Positions 1-8,127 of a stretch of DNA of 64,000 nucleotides are shown piece by piece. The DNA is from Thermincola carboxydiphila (lineage in GTDB: Bacteria > Bacillota > Thermincolia > Thermincolales > UBA2595): the NCBI GenBank assembly GCA_016841725.1, contig JAENYP010000013.1, positions 1-64,000 of the forward strand, in the 5' to 3' direction. Made by a program: the position numbers and the translations under genes. The stretch's first letter is position 1; every line of letters begins with the position of its first letter. The notes under the pieces are model-generated. The model worked only from the letters and a program-made list of their open reading frames with translations, made no database searches and had not been told where the DNA came from.

Positions 1-109
1 TGTTAGCAAGCATTTGATTGTATATAAACCGAACACAGCCAAAGGTTTTATTTATGAGCACGGCTTGTTCTTTGTTTGGATAAAGGCGGTATTTATATGC
101 TTTATTCAT
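1..109 (-). mobile_element. tnpB: IS200/IS605-family TnpB (OrfB), N-terminal fragment, cut by window edge
   Basis: Reading leftward from an ATG at 109, the frame stays open to base 1 and begins MNKAYKYRLYPNKEQAV, then KTFGCVRFIYNQML. This is the typical start of TnpB/OrfB proteins of IS200/IS605 elements (RNA-guided nucleases encoded by the transposon). Only 36 codons are inside the window, so the RuvC-like catalytic domain cannot be checked. A GGTGAG ribosome binding site lies just before the ATG. A good promoter and a LexA-like box lie upstream (see separate entries). The family call rests on the N-terminal motif alone but is fairly distinctive. Confidence 0.8.
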
Positions 110-143
110 AGCTTCTCACCCTGGCTTTCAAATATATAAACCA

Positions 144-157
144 CGAACTTATGTTCG
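144..157. promoter_or_regulatory. LexA-like (SOS) operator in the tnpB promoter
   Basis: CGAACTTATGTTCG is a perfect inverted repeat in the CGAAC-N4-GTTCG form of the Gram-positive LexA/DinR box. It lies directly downstream of the -10 element of the minus-strand tnpB promoter, where a bound repressor would block transcription. The match to the family consensus is seen in the sequence; LexA control of this promoter is inferred. Confidence 0.6.
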
Positions 158-158
158 T

Positions 159-187
159 ATTTTACCATGATTTGAGCAATCTATCAA
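159..187 (-). promoter_or_regulatory. sigma-A-type promoter of tnpB
   Basis: On the minus strand TTGATA (182-187) is followed after 17 bp by TAAAAT (159-164), about 50 bp before the tnpB ATG. Spacing is ideal and both hexamers are close to consensus. The LexA-like palindrome follows immediately downstream. Confidence 0.65.
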
Positions 188-220
188 CAAATTTAGGGAG
201 AAAAAGGAGGCAATTCATCA

Positions 221-266
221 CCCGCCTACGCTCTCACTAGCGTGAGCAAGGTAGCTTAGAGGCGGG
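221..266 (-). repeat. Hairpin at the presumed left end of the IS200/IS605 element
   Basis: CCCGCCT (221-227) pairs with AGGCGGG (260-266), and an inner CTCAC/GTGAG pair (233-237/242-246) forms a second stem. Subterminal hairpins of this kind are bound by TnpA at IS200/IS605 ends. The element boundary is not certain but must lie between here and the neighbouring gene end at 297. Confidence 0.5.
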
Positions 267-296
267 AGACTTCTTGCTGCAGGCGGTTAAATCTGC

Positions 297-1541
297 CTAG
301 ATATGGCTAATCTCAGGTCCGTCAGGTCCCGCAAGGTGGGTGAGGGTCTCGTCCCATACCTCCAGCAGCCTTTGATAGTCCTCGTAGGAAAGCCAATCAT
401 CAGTCCCCATCTGGTAATCGGTGATTGCCTTTTCGACAGGAATCACCCTTGATTTTAGCCGTCCTTTATCCGTGTACCTGTGTACCCATACCGGGACATA
501 TTCTGCGCTGTCCAGCCGAATGCTGCCGGTTTCGATCTCTTTTTCCACAGTAAGGGTAACAATTATACCGGTATCCCTGTATCGCCCCTTTTGCCCGGAG
601 ACAAAGTTACCCAGGGAATAAGCCGCAAACAGACCGCCCTCCCGTTCTGTATCACGTACAGCCATTGGCTGGATAACATGTGTATGGCTTCCGGCCACAA
701 TATCTGCGCCGGACGCAAATAATTCCTCCACCACCTGTCTCTCCTGGTCACCGGGAATGCGGCGGTACTCTACCCCGTGATGAGGGTTGACAATTACTAC
801 TTCTGCTCCCTCTTGCCGCAGCAGGTCAATATCCTGCCTCACCTGCCTTATATCCAGCAAATTCACCAGATATTCCTTGCCCCTGGGAACAGGAAGTCCA
901 TTGGTGCCGTATGTATATGACAGGATGCCCAGTTTCACACCCTTAACATCAACTATCAGTGGCACCCGGCTGCTGTCAGCAGATGCAAAAGTTCCGGTAT
1001 GCAGCATTCCTGCCTCCTCCAGGTGCTCAATTGTTTTCAGAACACCATATTCCCCTCTGTCCATGGAATGGTTGTTGGCAGTTGTCAGCACATCAATACC
1101 TGCTTCCCTAAGGGATAACAGGATTTCTTCCGGACTGTTGAACTTAGGGTAGCCGGTATATCCCTTCTCCCGCCCTGCCAGTGTCGTTTCCAGGTTCGCA
1201 ATGGTAATGTCTGCTGCCCCCAGATACTCGGCCACTTCATCAAAAACACCAGCAAAGGAATAGGTTCCTGTCTGCCTGTCATAGGCATAGGCCAGTTGGT
1301 CAGAATGTACCATAATGTCTCCGGCAAGTGCAATACTTATCTTAATTGTTTCAGGCGGCAGATACACTGTTTGGGATACGGCGGAACCATCAGCCGGAAC
1401 AGCCTGATCCGCGCCAATATTTGTCTGTCTACAGCCTAGCGGTATCAGGACACCCAAAACCAGCACTGCTGTCAGCAGCAAATAAAAGGCTGAACACGAT
1501 TTATTTTTTGGGCTTAATTCACTGAAATAAATTTTTAGCAT
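297..1541 (-). CDS. CapA-family exported protein (poly-gamma-glutamate synthesis / metallophosphatase fold)
   Basis: 414 residues. The N-terminus has a basic start, a hydrophobic segment (about residues 18-37) and a cysteine in the context IPLGC, so it is probably an exported, possibly lipid-anchored protein, although the lipobox is not classic. The rest carries CapA/PgsA-family motifs: GDIMVHSDQ, ANLETTLAG, ANNHSMDRGEYG, the metal-site-like NPHHGVEY and GSHTHVIQP, and YSLGNF near the C-terminal third. CapA proteins adopt a calcineurin-like phosphoesterase fold and are needed for polyglutamate capsule export in Bacillus, but many family members stand alone, as here, with no capB/capC nearby. 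The exact substrate cannot be told. The start has a GAGAGGGG stretch unusually close to the ATG. Confidence 0.85.
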   Translation of the reverse strand: MLKIYFSELSPKNKSCSAFYLLLTAVLVLGVLIPLGCRQTNIGADQAVPADGSAVSQTVYLPPETIKISIALAGDIMVHSDQLAYAYDRQTGTYSFAGVFDEVAEYLGAADITIANLETTLAGREKGYTGYPKFNSPEEILLSLREAGIDVLTTANNHSMDRGEYGVLKTIEHLEEAGMLHTGTFASADSSRVPLIVDVKGVKLGILSYTYGTNGLPVPRGKEYLVNLLDIRQVRQDIDLLRQEGAEVVIVNPHHGVEYRRIPGDQERQVVEELFASGADIVAGSHTHVIQPMAVRDTEREGGLFAAYSLGNFVSGQKGRYRDTGIIVTLTVEKEIETGSIRLDSAEYVPVWVHRYTDKGRLKSRVIPVEKAITDYQMGTDDWLSYEDYQRLLEVWDETLTHLAGPDGPEISHI

Positions 1542-1686
1542 CCCCTCTCGGAACCGCTGTACAACGGCGTTAGCTATCTACCAATAATACAATACCATAT
1601 ATTGCCACAAATATGTTTGGTAAGACTGTAAAATACTAGGCTTGAAAGTGGTTTTTTACCTATTATCAATCTAAGGAGGTGACAAT

Positions 1687-2094
1687 ATGACTTTTCACCA
1701 GCAGATTCAAAATCAAATGCAGCAGCTGCAGCAGGTTGAACGTAATGCAAGCCAGCAGGCCCAGCAAATCCAGCAAATGGCATCACAGCTGAGCCAGCAA
1801 ATGTCCCAGATGAACAGCCTGATGTCTCAGATGTCAAACCAGGTTAGTTCCCTTTCCATGACTCAGGCCGGATTTGGCGGTGGAATCCAAGGCTCTTTTC
1901 AGCCGGCAGCTGACTGGTCTCAAAGGACCATTTCCACTCCAGGCTATGGTCAACCTGGCCAGTTCAGCTCAGGCGGACAATACGGCGTGTCTTCACAGGC
2001 AGGCCAATTCGGCTACTCGGGACAATCAGGAAACCCCGGAGATATCCCTACAGGCCGTTCAGCGTTTAATACTAACAAAGACCTTAATCAGTAG
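1687..2094 (+). CDS. Gln/Met-rich small protein with Gly-Gln-rich tail, function unknown
   Basis: 135 residues, preceded by an excellent site (AAGGAGGTGACAAT before the ATG). Residues 1-60 are dominated by Gln, Met and Ser in a heptad-like pattern suggesting a coiled coil. Residues 65-120 are a flexible Gly/Gln/Ser/Tyr-rich region with repeated GQF/GQ motifs. There is no signal peptide or membrane segment. The composition resembles small spore-coat or surface-associated proteins of Firmicutes, but no family is recognised and no function is assigned. A hairpin terminator follows at 2128-2170, so it is probably a single-gene unit. Confidence 0.75.
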   Translation: MTFHQQIQNQMQQLQQVERNASQQAQQIQQMASQLSQQMSQMNSLMSQMSNQVSSLSMTQAGFGGGIQGSFQPAADWSQRTISTPGYGQPGQFSSGGQYGVSSQAGQFGYSGQSGNPGDIPTGRSAFNTNKDLNQ

Positions 2095-2127
2095 CAGGCA
2101 TAAACGAAAGACAGGATGAAATGAGCC

Positions 2128-2170
2128 GGGATGAGTTTATTTCCAAGGAAATACTCATCCCCTCTTTAAT
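2128..2170 (+). terminator. Intrinsic terminator after the Gln-rich gene
   Basis: GGGATGAGT (2128-2136) pairs with ACTCATCCC (2153-2161), with additional A/T pairs inward, followed by a T-rich run (CTCTTTAATTTT). Confidence 0.7.
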
Positions 2171-2223
2171 TTTGAGAATCTGAAAAGAACCGAACATAGG
2201 TGAGGCTTTTTAGCGCAATTTCT

Positions 2224-2231
2224 GGTATAAT
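2224..2231 (+). promoter_or_regulatory. Extended -10 element before the acidic small protein gene
   Basis: TGGTATAAT is an extended -10 sequence about 50 bp upstream of the start at 2283. No convincing -35 hexamer is present, as is common for extended -10 promoters. Confidence 0.45.
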
Positions 2232-2282
2232 TAAACACAAGATAATCAGCACATAAATATATTGAGATGAGGAGGTTAATTA

Positions 2283-2609
2283 ATGTCCAAAAAACACATT
2301 GAATTTGAAGCAAAAATAAAGGTCAAAGATAAAGTGGATGCTAAAACCCTGCTGGGCCTGCTGAAACACCTTACAAAGGACCTGGGCTTTTCTATCAAAA
2401 AAATTGAATCAGACGAAATAACACTGTTAAGAGCAGGGAAAACTCCGCCGCCGAAGGGTGAAAAAACACAGCCCGCCGCCGAAGGAACCGAAGAGGGCGC
2501 AGCTGAAGTTGAAATAGAGGTTTCATCTGATGAACTGGAAATTGAAATTGAATCAGAAAATATTGAAACAGTAAAGGACCTGGCCGCAAAAATAGCAGCT
2601 CTGTTATAA
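2283..2609 (+). CDS. Acidic small soluble protein, function unknown
   Basis: 108 residues with a strong ribosome site (GAGGAGGTTAATTA). The N-terminal third is basic and amphipathic (MSKKHIEFEAKIKVKDK). The middle has a short Pro/Ala linker (TPPPKGEKTQPAAEG). The C-terminal half is very acidic with alternating E-I-E patterns (EVEIEVSSDELEIEIE), suggesting beta strands. There is no signal peptide, Cys or metal motif. No family is recognised. It is probably cytoplasmic. Confidence 0.7.
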   Translation: MSKKHIEFEAKIKVKDKVDAKTLLGLLKHLTKDLGFSIKKIESDEITLLRAGKTPPPKGEKTQPAAEGTEEGAAEVEIEVSSDELEIEIESENIETVKDLAAKIAALL

Positions 2610-2640
2610 CTCCGCATCTGGGCTTACATACATATATTTA

Positions 2641-3477
2641 TTATTTCAAGGTCTGTTTCAAGGCCTCAAACTGAAAACCCTGGTTCTGCAGCATATCAAT
2701 AACGGTGGGCAAGGCTCTGGCTGTAGCCATATGCCCCTTTCCATCATGCATAATTATTATCATTTCCGGCCACAGGTCTTCTTGCAGGCTCTGCTGCCGG
2801 ATTTTTTCAATTATTTCCGTAGCTGTCAGGTATGGTTTTCTGGAGTCATAGGACTCTACGTTCCAATCCACTAGCCGGTAACCCTTTTCAGCAAGAAACT
2901 TTTTCGCAGACTCGCTTTTTCGGACTGCTCCTCCAGGGTCTCTAACCATTTGAGGTCTCTTCCCCGTAATGCGAAAAATGGTCTCTTCATTTTGCCTTAT
3001 AGATTCCAGCAAACTGTTCTTTCCGGAATAAATCCCCTGATACCGGTGATTAAAAGTATGATTTCCTATAGAATGGCCTCTTTCGGCTGTATCCCGCAAT
3101 ATCTCAGGATACTTCTCAATTTCAGTCCCCACAACAAAGAAAGTCGCTTTTATACCGTAACTGTCCAGGGTATCAAGTATCAATGGGGTGACTACACTGT
3201 CGGGGCCGTCGTCAAAGGTAAGGTATACCTTTTTCTGCCCGCCTGCTGGTTCAACTGACTTATGTTCCAGGTTTACAATCATTTCACTGCCGGTTGATTT
3301 TACAGTGTCTCCGTTATTTTCCGCACCTGCACTGTAAAAAGCCTGATTCATCGATGTTTTTGATTCCCTTAGAATATATGGAAATCCCGTGACCCCCAGC
3401 TGTTTTGCTGCCACACACCCTTGGTTCACGAATGCCAGAAAAATTATTAAAAACATTATCATAGTTTTTTTTCCCAA
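2641..3477 (-). CDS. Exported polysaccharide deacetylase (NodB / CE4 family)
   Basis: 278 residues starting from TTG at 3477. A hydrophobic N-terminal segment ends at a cysteine (NQGC), so it is secreted or lipid-anchored. The NodB domain covers about residues 80-275 and shows the CE4 motifs: TFDDGPD (catalytic base Asp and metal Asp), HSIGNHTFNH (two metal-binding His), VRDPGG (Arg of motif 3, with Gly replacing the usual Tyr), DWNVESYD (motif 4) and IIMHD (motif 5 His). Such enzymes de-N-acetylate peptidoglycan or other N-acetylglucosamine polymers in the wall. It is transcribed away from the DUF1015 gene and likely stands alone. Confidence 0.88.
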   Translation of the reverse strand: MGKKTMIMFLIIFLAFVNQGCVAAKQLGVTGFPYILRESKTSMNQAFYSAGAENNGDTVKSTGSEMIVNLEHKSVEPAGGQKKVYLTFDDGPDSVVTPLILDTLDSYGIKATFFVVGTEIEKYPEILRDTAERGHSIGNHTFNHRYQGIYSGKNSLLESIRQNEETIFRITGKRPQMVRDPGGAVRKSESAKKFLAEKGYRLVDWNVESYDSRKPYLTATEIIEKIRQQSLQEDLWPEMIIIMHDGKGHMATARALPTVIDMLQNQGFQFEALKQTLK

Positions 3478-3585
3478 CTTCAGGTCCCCCTGGTCATAAT
3501 TAATTTTCTTATTTAAATTATTTCGACATATTTCGCGTATCGCCTGCCTTTAATCTGCAATTTACTGTAAAATAATAACTTCAAA

Positions 3586-3614
3586 TTGAAATTCAGGCAG
3601 GAATATATTAAAAT
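3586..3614 (+). promoter_or_regulatory. sigma-A-type promoter of the DUF1015 gene
   Basis: TTGAAA (3586-3591), 17-bp spacer, TAAAAT (3609-3614), about 60 bp before the start codon at 3675. Confidence 0.6.
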
Positions 3615-3674
3615 AAATGGGAATGACTAATCTTAAAACTTTTCACATTTCACCATACTAAGGAGGTTCTACAA

Positions 3675-4976
3675 TTGGCGACAATAATTCCATTCAGGGG
3701 TATCAGGTATGACTCCGGCAGAGTTAATATTAATGATGTAATTACCCCTCCCTATGACGTCATAGACGCGTCAGGGCAGGATTATTTCTATCAAAAAAAT
3801 CCCTATAATGTTATCAGACTGGAATTGGGCAAAAACTTTCCCGAGGATTCAGATAATGACAACAGATATACCAGGGCAGCAAAATATCTTGGAGAATGGC
3901 TTCAATCAGGGGTTCTGAAGCACGAAGAGAACCCTTCTGTTTATCTCTATGAACAGGAGTTCGATGTTAAGGGAGAGAAAAAAATCCGCAGCGGTTTTAT
4001 TGCCGGTGTACAAGCCAACGACTACAGTAAAGGCGAGGTCCTGCCACATGAGGAAACACTGCCGAAACACAAGGCTGACCGCCTTAATCTGATGAAGGCA
4101 ACTATGGCTAATTTCAGCCCAATTTTCGGGCTGTATGCTGATCAGGAACATGTTATCGAAAATGCCCTGGAAAATGCCAGAGGAAGTCGTCAGCCGGATG
4201 CTGAGGTTACCGACAGCCAGGGTGTAATTAACAGGCTTTGGGTCATCTCAGATGAAAAAGCTTTAGGATTGATAAAAGCAAAAATGTCAGGAGAGAAAAT
4301 ATTTATTGCCGACGGTCATCACAGATACGAAACTGCCGTTAATTTTGGCAGGGAAATGGCAGCCCAGGGTAAAGAAGGCTATGACTACCTAATGGTCTGT
4401 TTGGTGAACCTGTACAATAAAGGGCTGGTTGTTTTTCCCACCCACCGGGTTGTTAAAAATATTACAGACCTGGATATCACCAGGCTTCTCAACGAACTGA
4501 GCACAGATTTTTCGGTTACCGAACTCCCTGCAGGAACATCACTCGATAACTTTACAGAACTGTTGGAAGCCAAAGGTGCAGCTGGACCTTCCTTTGGTGT
4601 TTATGCAGGTGACAGCAAATACTATATTTTAACCCTGACGGAACCGGACAGACTCAACTCATTAACTGAAAATGAACATTCAGCCGGATGGAAACGCCTG
4701 GATGTCACTATACTCCATACACTGATTCTGGAAAAATACCTTGGTATAGGAAGCAAACAAAGAGCCGATGAAAGCAATCTTATTTACGTCAGGGACGAAG
4801 CAGCAGCGAAGGAATTTGTGGACAGCGGCGCAGCCCAGCTGGCGTTTTATATGAATGCAACCAAAGTACAGGAAGTAACCGACATTGCCACCAGCGGAGA
4901 GAAAATGCCACAGAAATCAACCTTTTTTTACCCCAAGGTGATCACCGGGCTGGTTATGAACGATTACGAGAGATAG
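3675..4976 (+). CDS. DUF1015 family protein
   Basis: 433 residues from a TTG start 9 bp after AAGGAGG. It has the family's hallmark N-terminus (IIPFRGIRYD, then TPPYDVID), LPHEETLPKHKADR around residues 120-135, and the strongly conserved ADGHHRYETA motif near residue 215. DUF1015 proteins are full-length at about 400-430 residues and often lie near serine biosynthesis genes, but their reaction is not established; the conserved His/Asp-rich motifs suggest an enzyme. It has its own promoter and no obvious operon partner. Confidence 0.88.
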   Translation: MATIIPFRGIRYDSGRVNINDVITPPYDVIDASGQDYFYQKNPYNVIRLELGKNFPEDSDNDNRYTRAAKYLGEWLQSGVLKHEENPSVYLYEQEFDVKGEKKIRSGFIAGVQANDYSKGEVLPHEETLPKHKADRLNLMKATMANFSPIFGLYADQEHVIENALENARGSRQPDAEVTDSQGVINRLWVISDEKALGLIKAKMSGEKIFIADGHHRYETAVNFGREMAAQGKEGYDYLMVCLVNLYNKGLVVFPTHRVVKNITDLDITRLLNELSTDFSVTELPAGTSLDNFTELLEAKGAAGPSFGVYAGDSKYYILTLTEPDRLNSLTENEHSAGWKRLDVTILHTLILEKYLGIGSKQRADESNLIYVRDEAAAKEFVDSGAAQLAFYMNATKVQEVTDIATSGEKMPQKSTFFYPKVITGLVMNDYER

Positions 4977-5026
4977 GCAGTATCCCACAAGTTAACGGCA
5001 GGTATTCTTTTTAGCTATCAAATATA

Positions 5027-5144
5027 GGAAGTGGCAGACACATTCCTCCAGAACGGCTACGACTCAGTTTGTTACCGGTTCCCGCATAGCGGGAACCGAC
5101 AAAGGACGTCAGACTCGTTCTTCCGGAACATATCTGCCACTTCC
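5027..5144. repeat. 118-bp imperfect palindrome (MITE-like element)
   Basis: The whole stretch folds back on itself. The outer arms are GGAAGTGGCAG (5027-5037) and CTGCCACTTCC (5134-5144), the inner arms GGTTCCCGC (5077-5085) and GCGGGAACC (5089-5097) with a 3-nt loop, and matched blocks (TTCC, GAACG, GAC, TTTGT) lie between. A further AAAGTGGCAGG follows on the minus strand at 5168-5178. The layout fits a small non-autonomous mobile element; no coding capacity is credible inside it. Confidence 0.6.
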
Positions 5145-5209
5145 CTAATTTATGCTCAAAATTAAACCTGCCACTTTTAACTTGTGGAATACTCCTCCTA
5201 CTCCAGAAA

Positions 5210-5803
5210 CTAATCCGCCTCACATTCATCCACGTGACAGTCAGCCATGCTGTAGACAAATGTGAACCTGGTGGCATGCTCCATCTCATCTGTCATGGCC
5301 ACAAACATGATATCCCTTACCCTCATACTTGTTGTTGCCAGGAGCATTTCGCGGTACATCTCGGCTGCCTCCAGTTCATCTTTTACCGATTTCATGACCC
5401 CGGTGCAAAATGCAGGCATCTGGATGTTCGGTTCACTAACCACAGGTTGTCTCCCTGTCAACTCCAGGTAAAGCCGGCAAAACATACTGTAATGCTTCTT
5501 CTCATCATCCCTGGCATGAAGGATGAAATCCCTGGCTTCCTCACAGGGCGCAATAGCAGCTAGTTCAGTGTAGAATTTAGCCGCCTCATACTCGTCATTT
5601 ATGGCAGTTGCCAAATCACTGATAAATTTGTTGAAATCTGAAAACATCATAGCCCCTCCGGCTGGATAACCTCCTGCAGGATATCCACCTGCAGGATATC
5701 CACCTGCCGGATAGCCGCCTACAGGATATCCACCGGCGCCGGCGACAGGCCCGTAAGGATTGTTCAGTACAAATGGTTTTATTGGCAGTCCCCCATAAAA
5801 CAT
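5210..5803 (-). CDS. Ferritin-like di-iron protein with Gly-Tyr-Pro repeat N-terminus
   Basis: 197 residues; the site is AAGGGGG before the ATG at 5803. Residues 1-50 are proline/glycine rich, with five tandem GGYPAG-type pentapeptides. Residues 52-195 form a four-helix ferritin-like bundle with the paired iron ligands visible: YEAAKFY and DEKKHY in the first helix pair, LEAAEMY and DEMEHATR in the second (two E...ExxH sets). It may be a rubrerythrin-like or spore-associated protein that handles iron or peroxide. GYP-rich tails are common on surface or coat proteins. No rubredoxin domain is present. Confidence 0.75.
   Translation of the reverse strand: MFYGGLPIKPFVLNNPYGPVAGAGGYPVGGYPAGGYPAGGYPAGGYPAGGAMMFSDFNKFISDLATAINDEYEAAKFYTELAAIAPCEEARDFILHARDDEKKHYSMFCRLYLELTGRQPVVSEPNIQMPAFCTGVMKSVKDELEAAEMYREMLLATTSMRVRDIMFVAMTDEMEHATRFTFVYSMADCHVDECEAD
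5661..5735 (-). repeat. Five 15-bp tandem repeats encoding GGYPAG units
   Basis: Five consecutive 15-bp units; two adjacent copies (5676-5690 and 5691-5705) are identical, others differ at one to three bases. This pattern allows copy-number change by slippage and alters only the length of the flexible N-terminal tail. Confidence 0.85.
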
Positions 5804-5962
5804 ATCAGAAATACCCCCTTAAACTTTACTCCTTACCATTCTATGCAGCAAATAAGTAGTGTGCTAAATATTAATTTTCATGTATCCTAATACAAAATCT
5901 TAGGCAAAATAAATTGGAACAATAGAAAAACAACCGTGACCGTTGTCAAAAGGAGCAGCTTT

Positions 5963-7039
5963 ATGAATATTTCATCATTCAAAAACTCAGTATGGGTTTA
6001 CCGCATTTTTGAGATTACAGATGAAATTGACCTGAGGAATGTGGAGCGCGTCTTGTCACCTGAAAAGCCCACCTCCCGTATGCGGTTGAGCCGTGTCAGG
6101 CCAAAATCGATCCATATAGGCAACCCTCCGGTAACAGTTGATTTAGGGTCCAGGGAGCTTTACCTTAACGGGGAACCGTACCCGGTGACTGCATCAGCCA
6201 GGATCTATGACCTTGGAGTGGTTAGTCTTGTGCTCAAAATAGGGCTGACCGAAGATATCAATTACGAAAAGCTCAGAGATCTTTCCGTGTTTCTATACAA
6301 TACTGATGAACTGGAACCGTTATTTGACAATTACCTGGAAATTATTAAAAAAAGCCTCCACATAACGGTATCTGAACCCATTGAAGAATTCATGGAGGAT
6401 TTTGTGATTTATTTTTTTGGGAAATGGGACTCTTCCTGGAATCCGGTGCCCATCCTGCTTGCCGAAAAGGAGCCGGTCAGTGAACAGACAGAGCAGGAAA
6501 CCATGAAAAACATTTTTTCCTATAGCCCCGGAGATCTCACAGTGGTAACCTGGGACTCCGCCCTTGTCTACGACTCGGAAGGAAGCACCGATATCCCTGA
6601 CCTTATTGAATTTGCCATCACTCAATTATTGGAGTTGCGGTACTATGACAGCATATTATCAACTGAGCTAGACCGTATGTATGATTTAATAGAAATGGCT
6701 GATAAGGAAGGCTGGTGGACCAGACTGCGGCAGTACCGCCGCATTATGAAAAACCTTATGGAATTGGTTATTGACATTGCCGTGACCACTGAAAGAATCC
6801 AGAAACAGCTCAAAGTCACTGAAGATGTTTTTTATGCCCGGGTTTATGGGGCTGCCCTGTCAATTTTCCGTACCAGAGAATGGACCGACAGTATCCAGCA
6901 CAAAGTGAAGTTGATACAGGGTAATTATGCCATGCTTAGTGATGAGGTTATCAACCATCGTTCAATGCTGCTGGAAGTGGCTATTGTTGCTCTCTTTGTC
7001 TTTGAAGTCATTCTCACTCTGGTTGAGAAGTTGTTCTGA
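5963..7039 (+). CDS. RMND1/DUF155-like membrane-anchored protein
   Basis: 358 residues from the ATG at 5963, chosen because AAAGGAG lies 9 bp upstream; an in-frame GTG at 5936 lacks a site. The C-terminal half is mostly helical (about residues 190-330, including ERIQKQLKVTEDVFYARVYG), ending in NHRSMLLEVAIVALFVFEVI, which resembles the C-terminal membrane hairpin of DUF155 / Rmd1-Sif2-RMND1 proteins. In mitochondria that family supports translation; the bacterial role is not defined. The 3' end overlaps the convergent radical SAM gene by 26 bp. Confidence 0.65.
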   Translation: MNISSFKNSVWVYRIFEITDEIDLRNVERVLSPEKPTSRMRLSRVRPKSIHIGNPPVTVDLGSRELYLNGEPYPVTASARIYDLGVVSLVLKIGLTEDINYEKLRDLSVFLYNTDELEPLFDNYLEIIKKSLHITVSEPIEEFMEDFVIYFFGKWDSSWNPVPILLAEKEPVSEQTEQETMKNIFSYSPGDLTVVTWDSALVYDSEGSTDIPDLIEFAITQLLELRYYDSILSTELDRMYDLIEMADKEGWWTRLRQYRRIMKNLMELVIDIAVTTERIQKQLKVTEDVFYARVYGAALSIFRTREWTDSIQHKVKLIQGNYAMLSDEVINHRSMLLEVAIVALFVFEVILTLVEKLF

Positions 7040-7985
7040 AAGCAGCTCCATTGGTATAGTTAAATTTTTTACCCTGCCAGGTATCCCTTTCTGCCATCAC
7101 TTCTTCTATCCTTCTCCTGATTTTCCACCAGCTGGTGGCCCAGTTGCAGAAATAAAGGCTGCCCTGGGGACCCTTGCCGACAAGCCTCTGGATAACAATT
7201 CGGGGATCGAGGTACTCCAGAAAAAGAACTACCCTGTCAATATACTCGTCAAGGGATATCACCTCAAACTCGCCCTTCTTGTACATTTGGCCCAATAAGG
7301 TATCCTTAACAATATACAGGGAATGAAGCTTGACATAATCAACTCCCAGCACAGAACACACCTTGGCAGATTCGATAGCATCTGTTTCATTATCCCAGGG
7401 CAGATTCAGGATTAGGTGGACAACTGTATCGATTGACCTTTTTTCTGTCCTGAGAACCGCATCAATAAACTCTGCCAGCGAATGGCCCCGGTTTATCCTT
7501 TGCAGGGTATGATAATTAACAGTCTGCAGTCCCAGTTCAATATTGATGTCAAGCCCTTTCTCCTCCTTTATGCTTTTCAGGAAATCAAGATAGGCATCAC
7601 TTATACAGTCAGGTCGTGTGGATATTGAAATTCCGAGAATGTCAGGGACAGCGGCGGCTGCCAGTACATTTTGCCTGAAGGTTTCCAAATCACAATATGT
7701 ATTGGTAAATGCCTGAAAATAGGCAAAAAAGCGTCTCGCATTAAACCTTTTTCTAAAAAAAGCCTTGTTTTGCTCAAGCTGGCGGGGAATATCCATACTG
7801 CTGGGCAGACATTCAAAACCAGCCCCTTCTTCGTCACAGAAAATACAGCCCCCGGTGCCAAGTGTACCGTCCCTGTTTGGACAGGTGCCGGGAAGGTTGA
7901 CAGGCAGCTTGTAGACCTTTTCACCATACTTATTTTTCAGGTAAGCCGAATACTCATTATACCTGACTCTTTGCTCATTTGACAT
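7014..7985 (-). CDS. TIGR01212 family radical SAM protein (YhcC-like)
   Basis: 323 residues. The N-terminal iron-sulfur region reads TCPNRDGTLGTGGCIFCDEE, the expanded cysteine spacing typical of the TIGR01212/YhcC branch of radical SAM enzymes. The family signature continues with ISTRPDCI (about residue 120), IELGLQT, RINRGH and LILNLPWD. Length fits the family (300-330). Substrate is unknown; related proteins act in tRNA modification. It overlaps the end of the convergent membrane protein gene by 26 bp. Confidence 0.9.
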   Translation of the reverse strand: MSNEQRVRYNEYSAYLKNKYGEKVYKLPVNLPGTCPNRDGTLGTGGCIFCDEEGAGFECLPSSMDIPRQLEQNKAFFRKRFNARRFFAYFQAFTNTYCDLETFRQNVLAAAAVPDILGISISTRPDCISDAYLDFLKSIKEEKGLDINIELGLQTVNYHTLQRINRGHSLAEFIDAVLRTEKRSIDTVVHLILNLPWDNETDAIESAKVCSVLGVDYVKLHSLYIVKDTLLGQMYKKGEFEVISLDEYIDRVVLFLEYLDPRIVIQRLVGKGPQGSLYFCNWATSWWKIRRRIEEVMAERDTWQGKKFNYTNGAAFRTTSQPE

Positions 7986-8127
7986 TGTTTACACCCCCGT
8001 TATATCTAGTTTGTAGTCCGGCTTAGTATTGCCAGTTGGACAGGTTCCCCATTCCATCTACAACTTACCTCCTATTGTACCACACTTAAAAAGCCATACT
8101 ATAAAAGGACAATAAGGAGGTGGTCCT

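Noticed and set aside
5011-5289. 92-codon minus-strand frame running through the palindrome
   Set aside because: It overlaps the MITE-like element and the end of the ferritin-like gene, with no family match.
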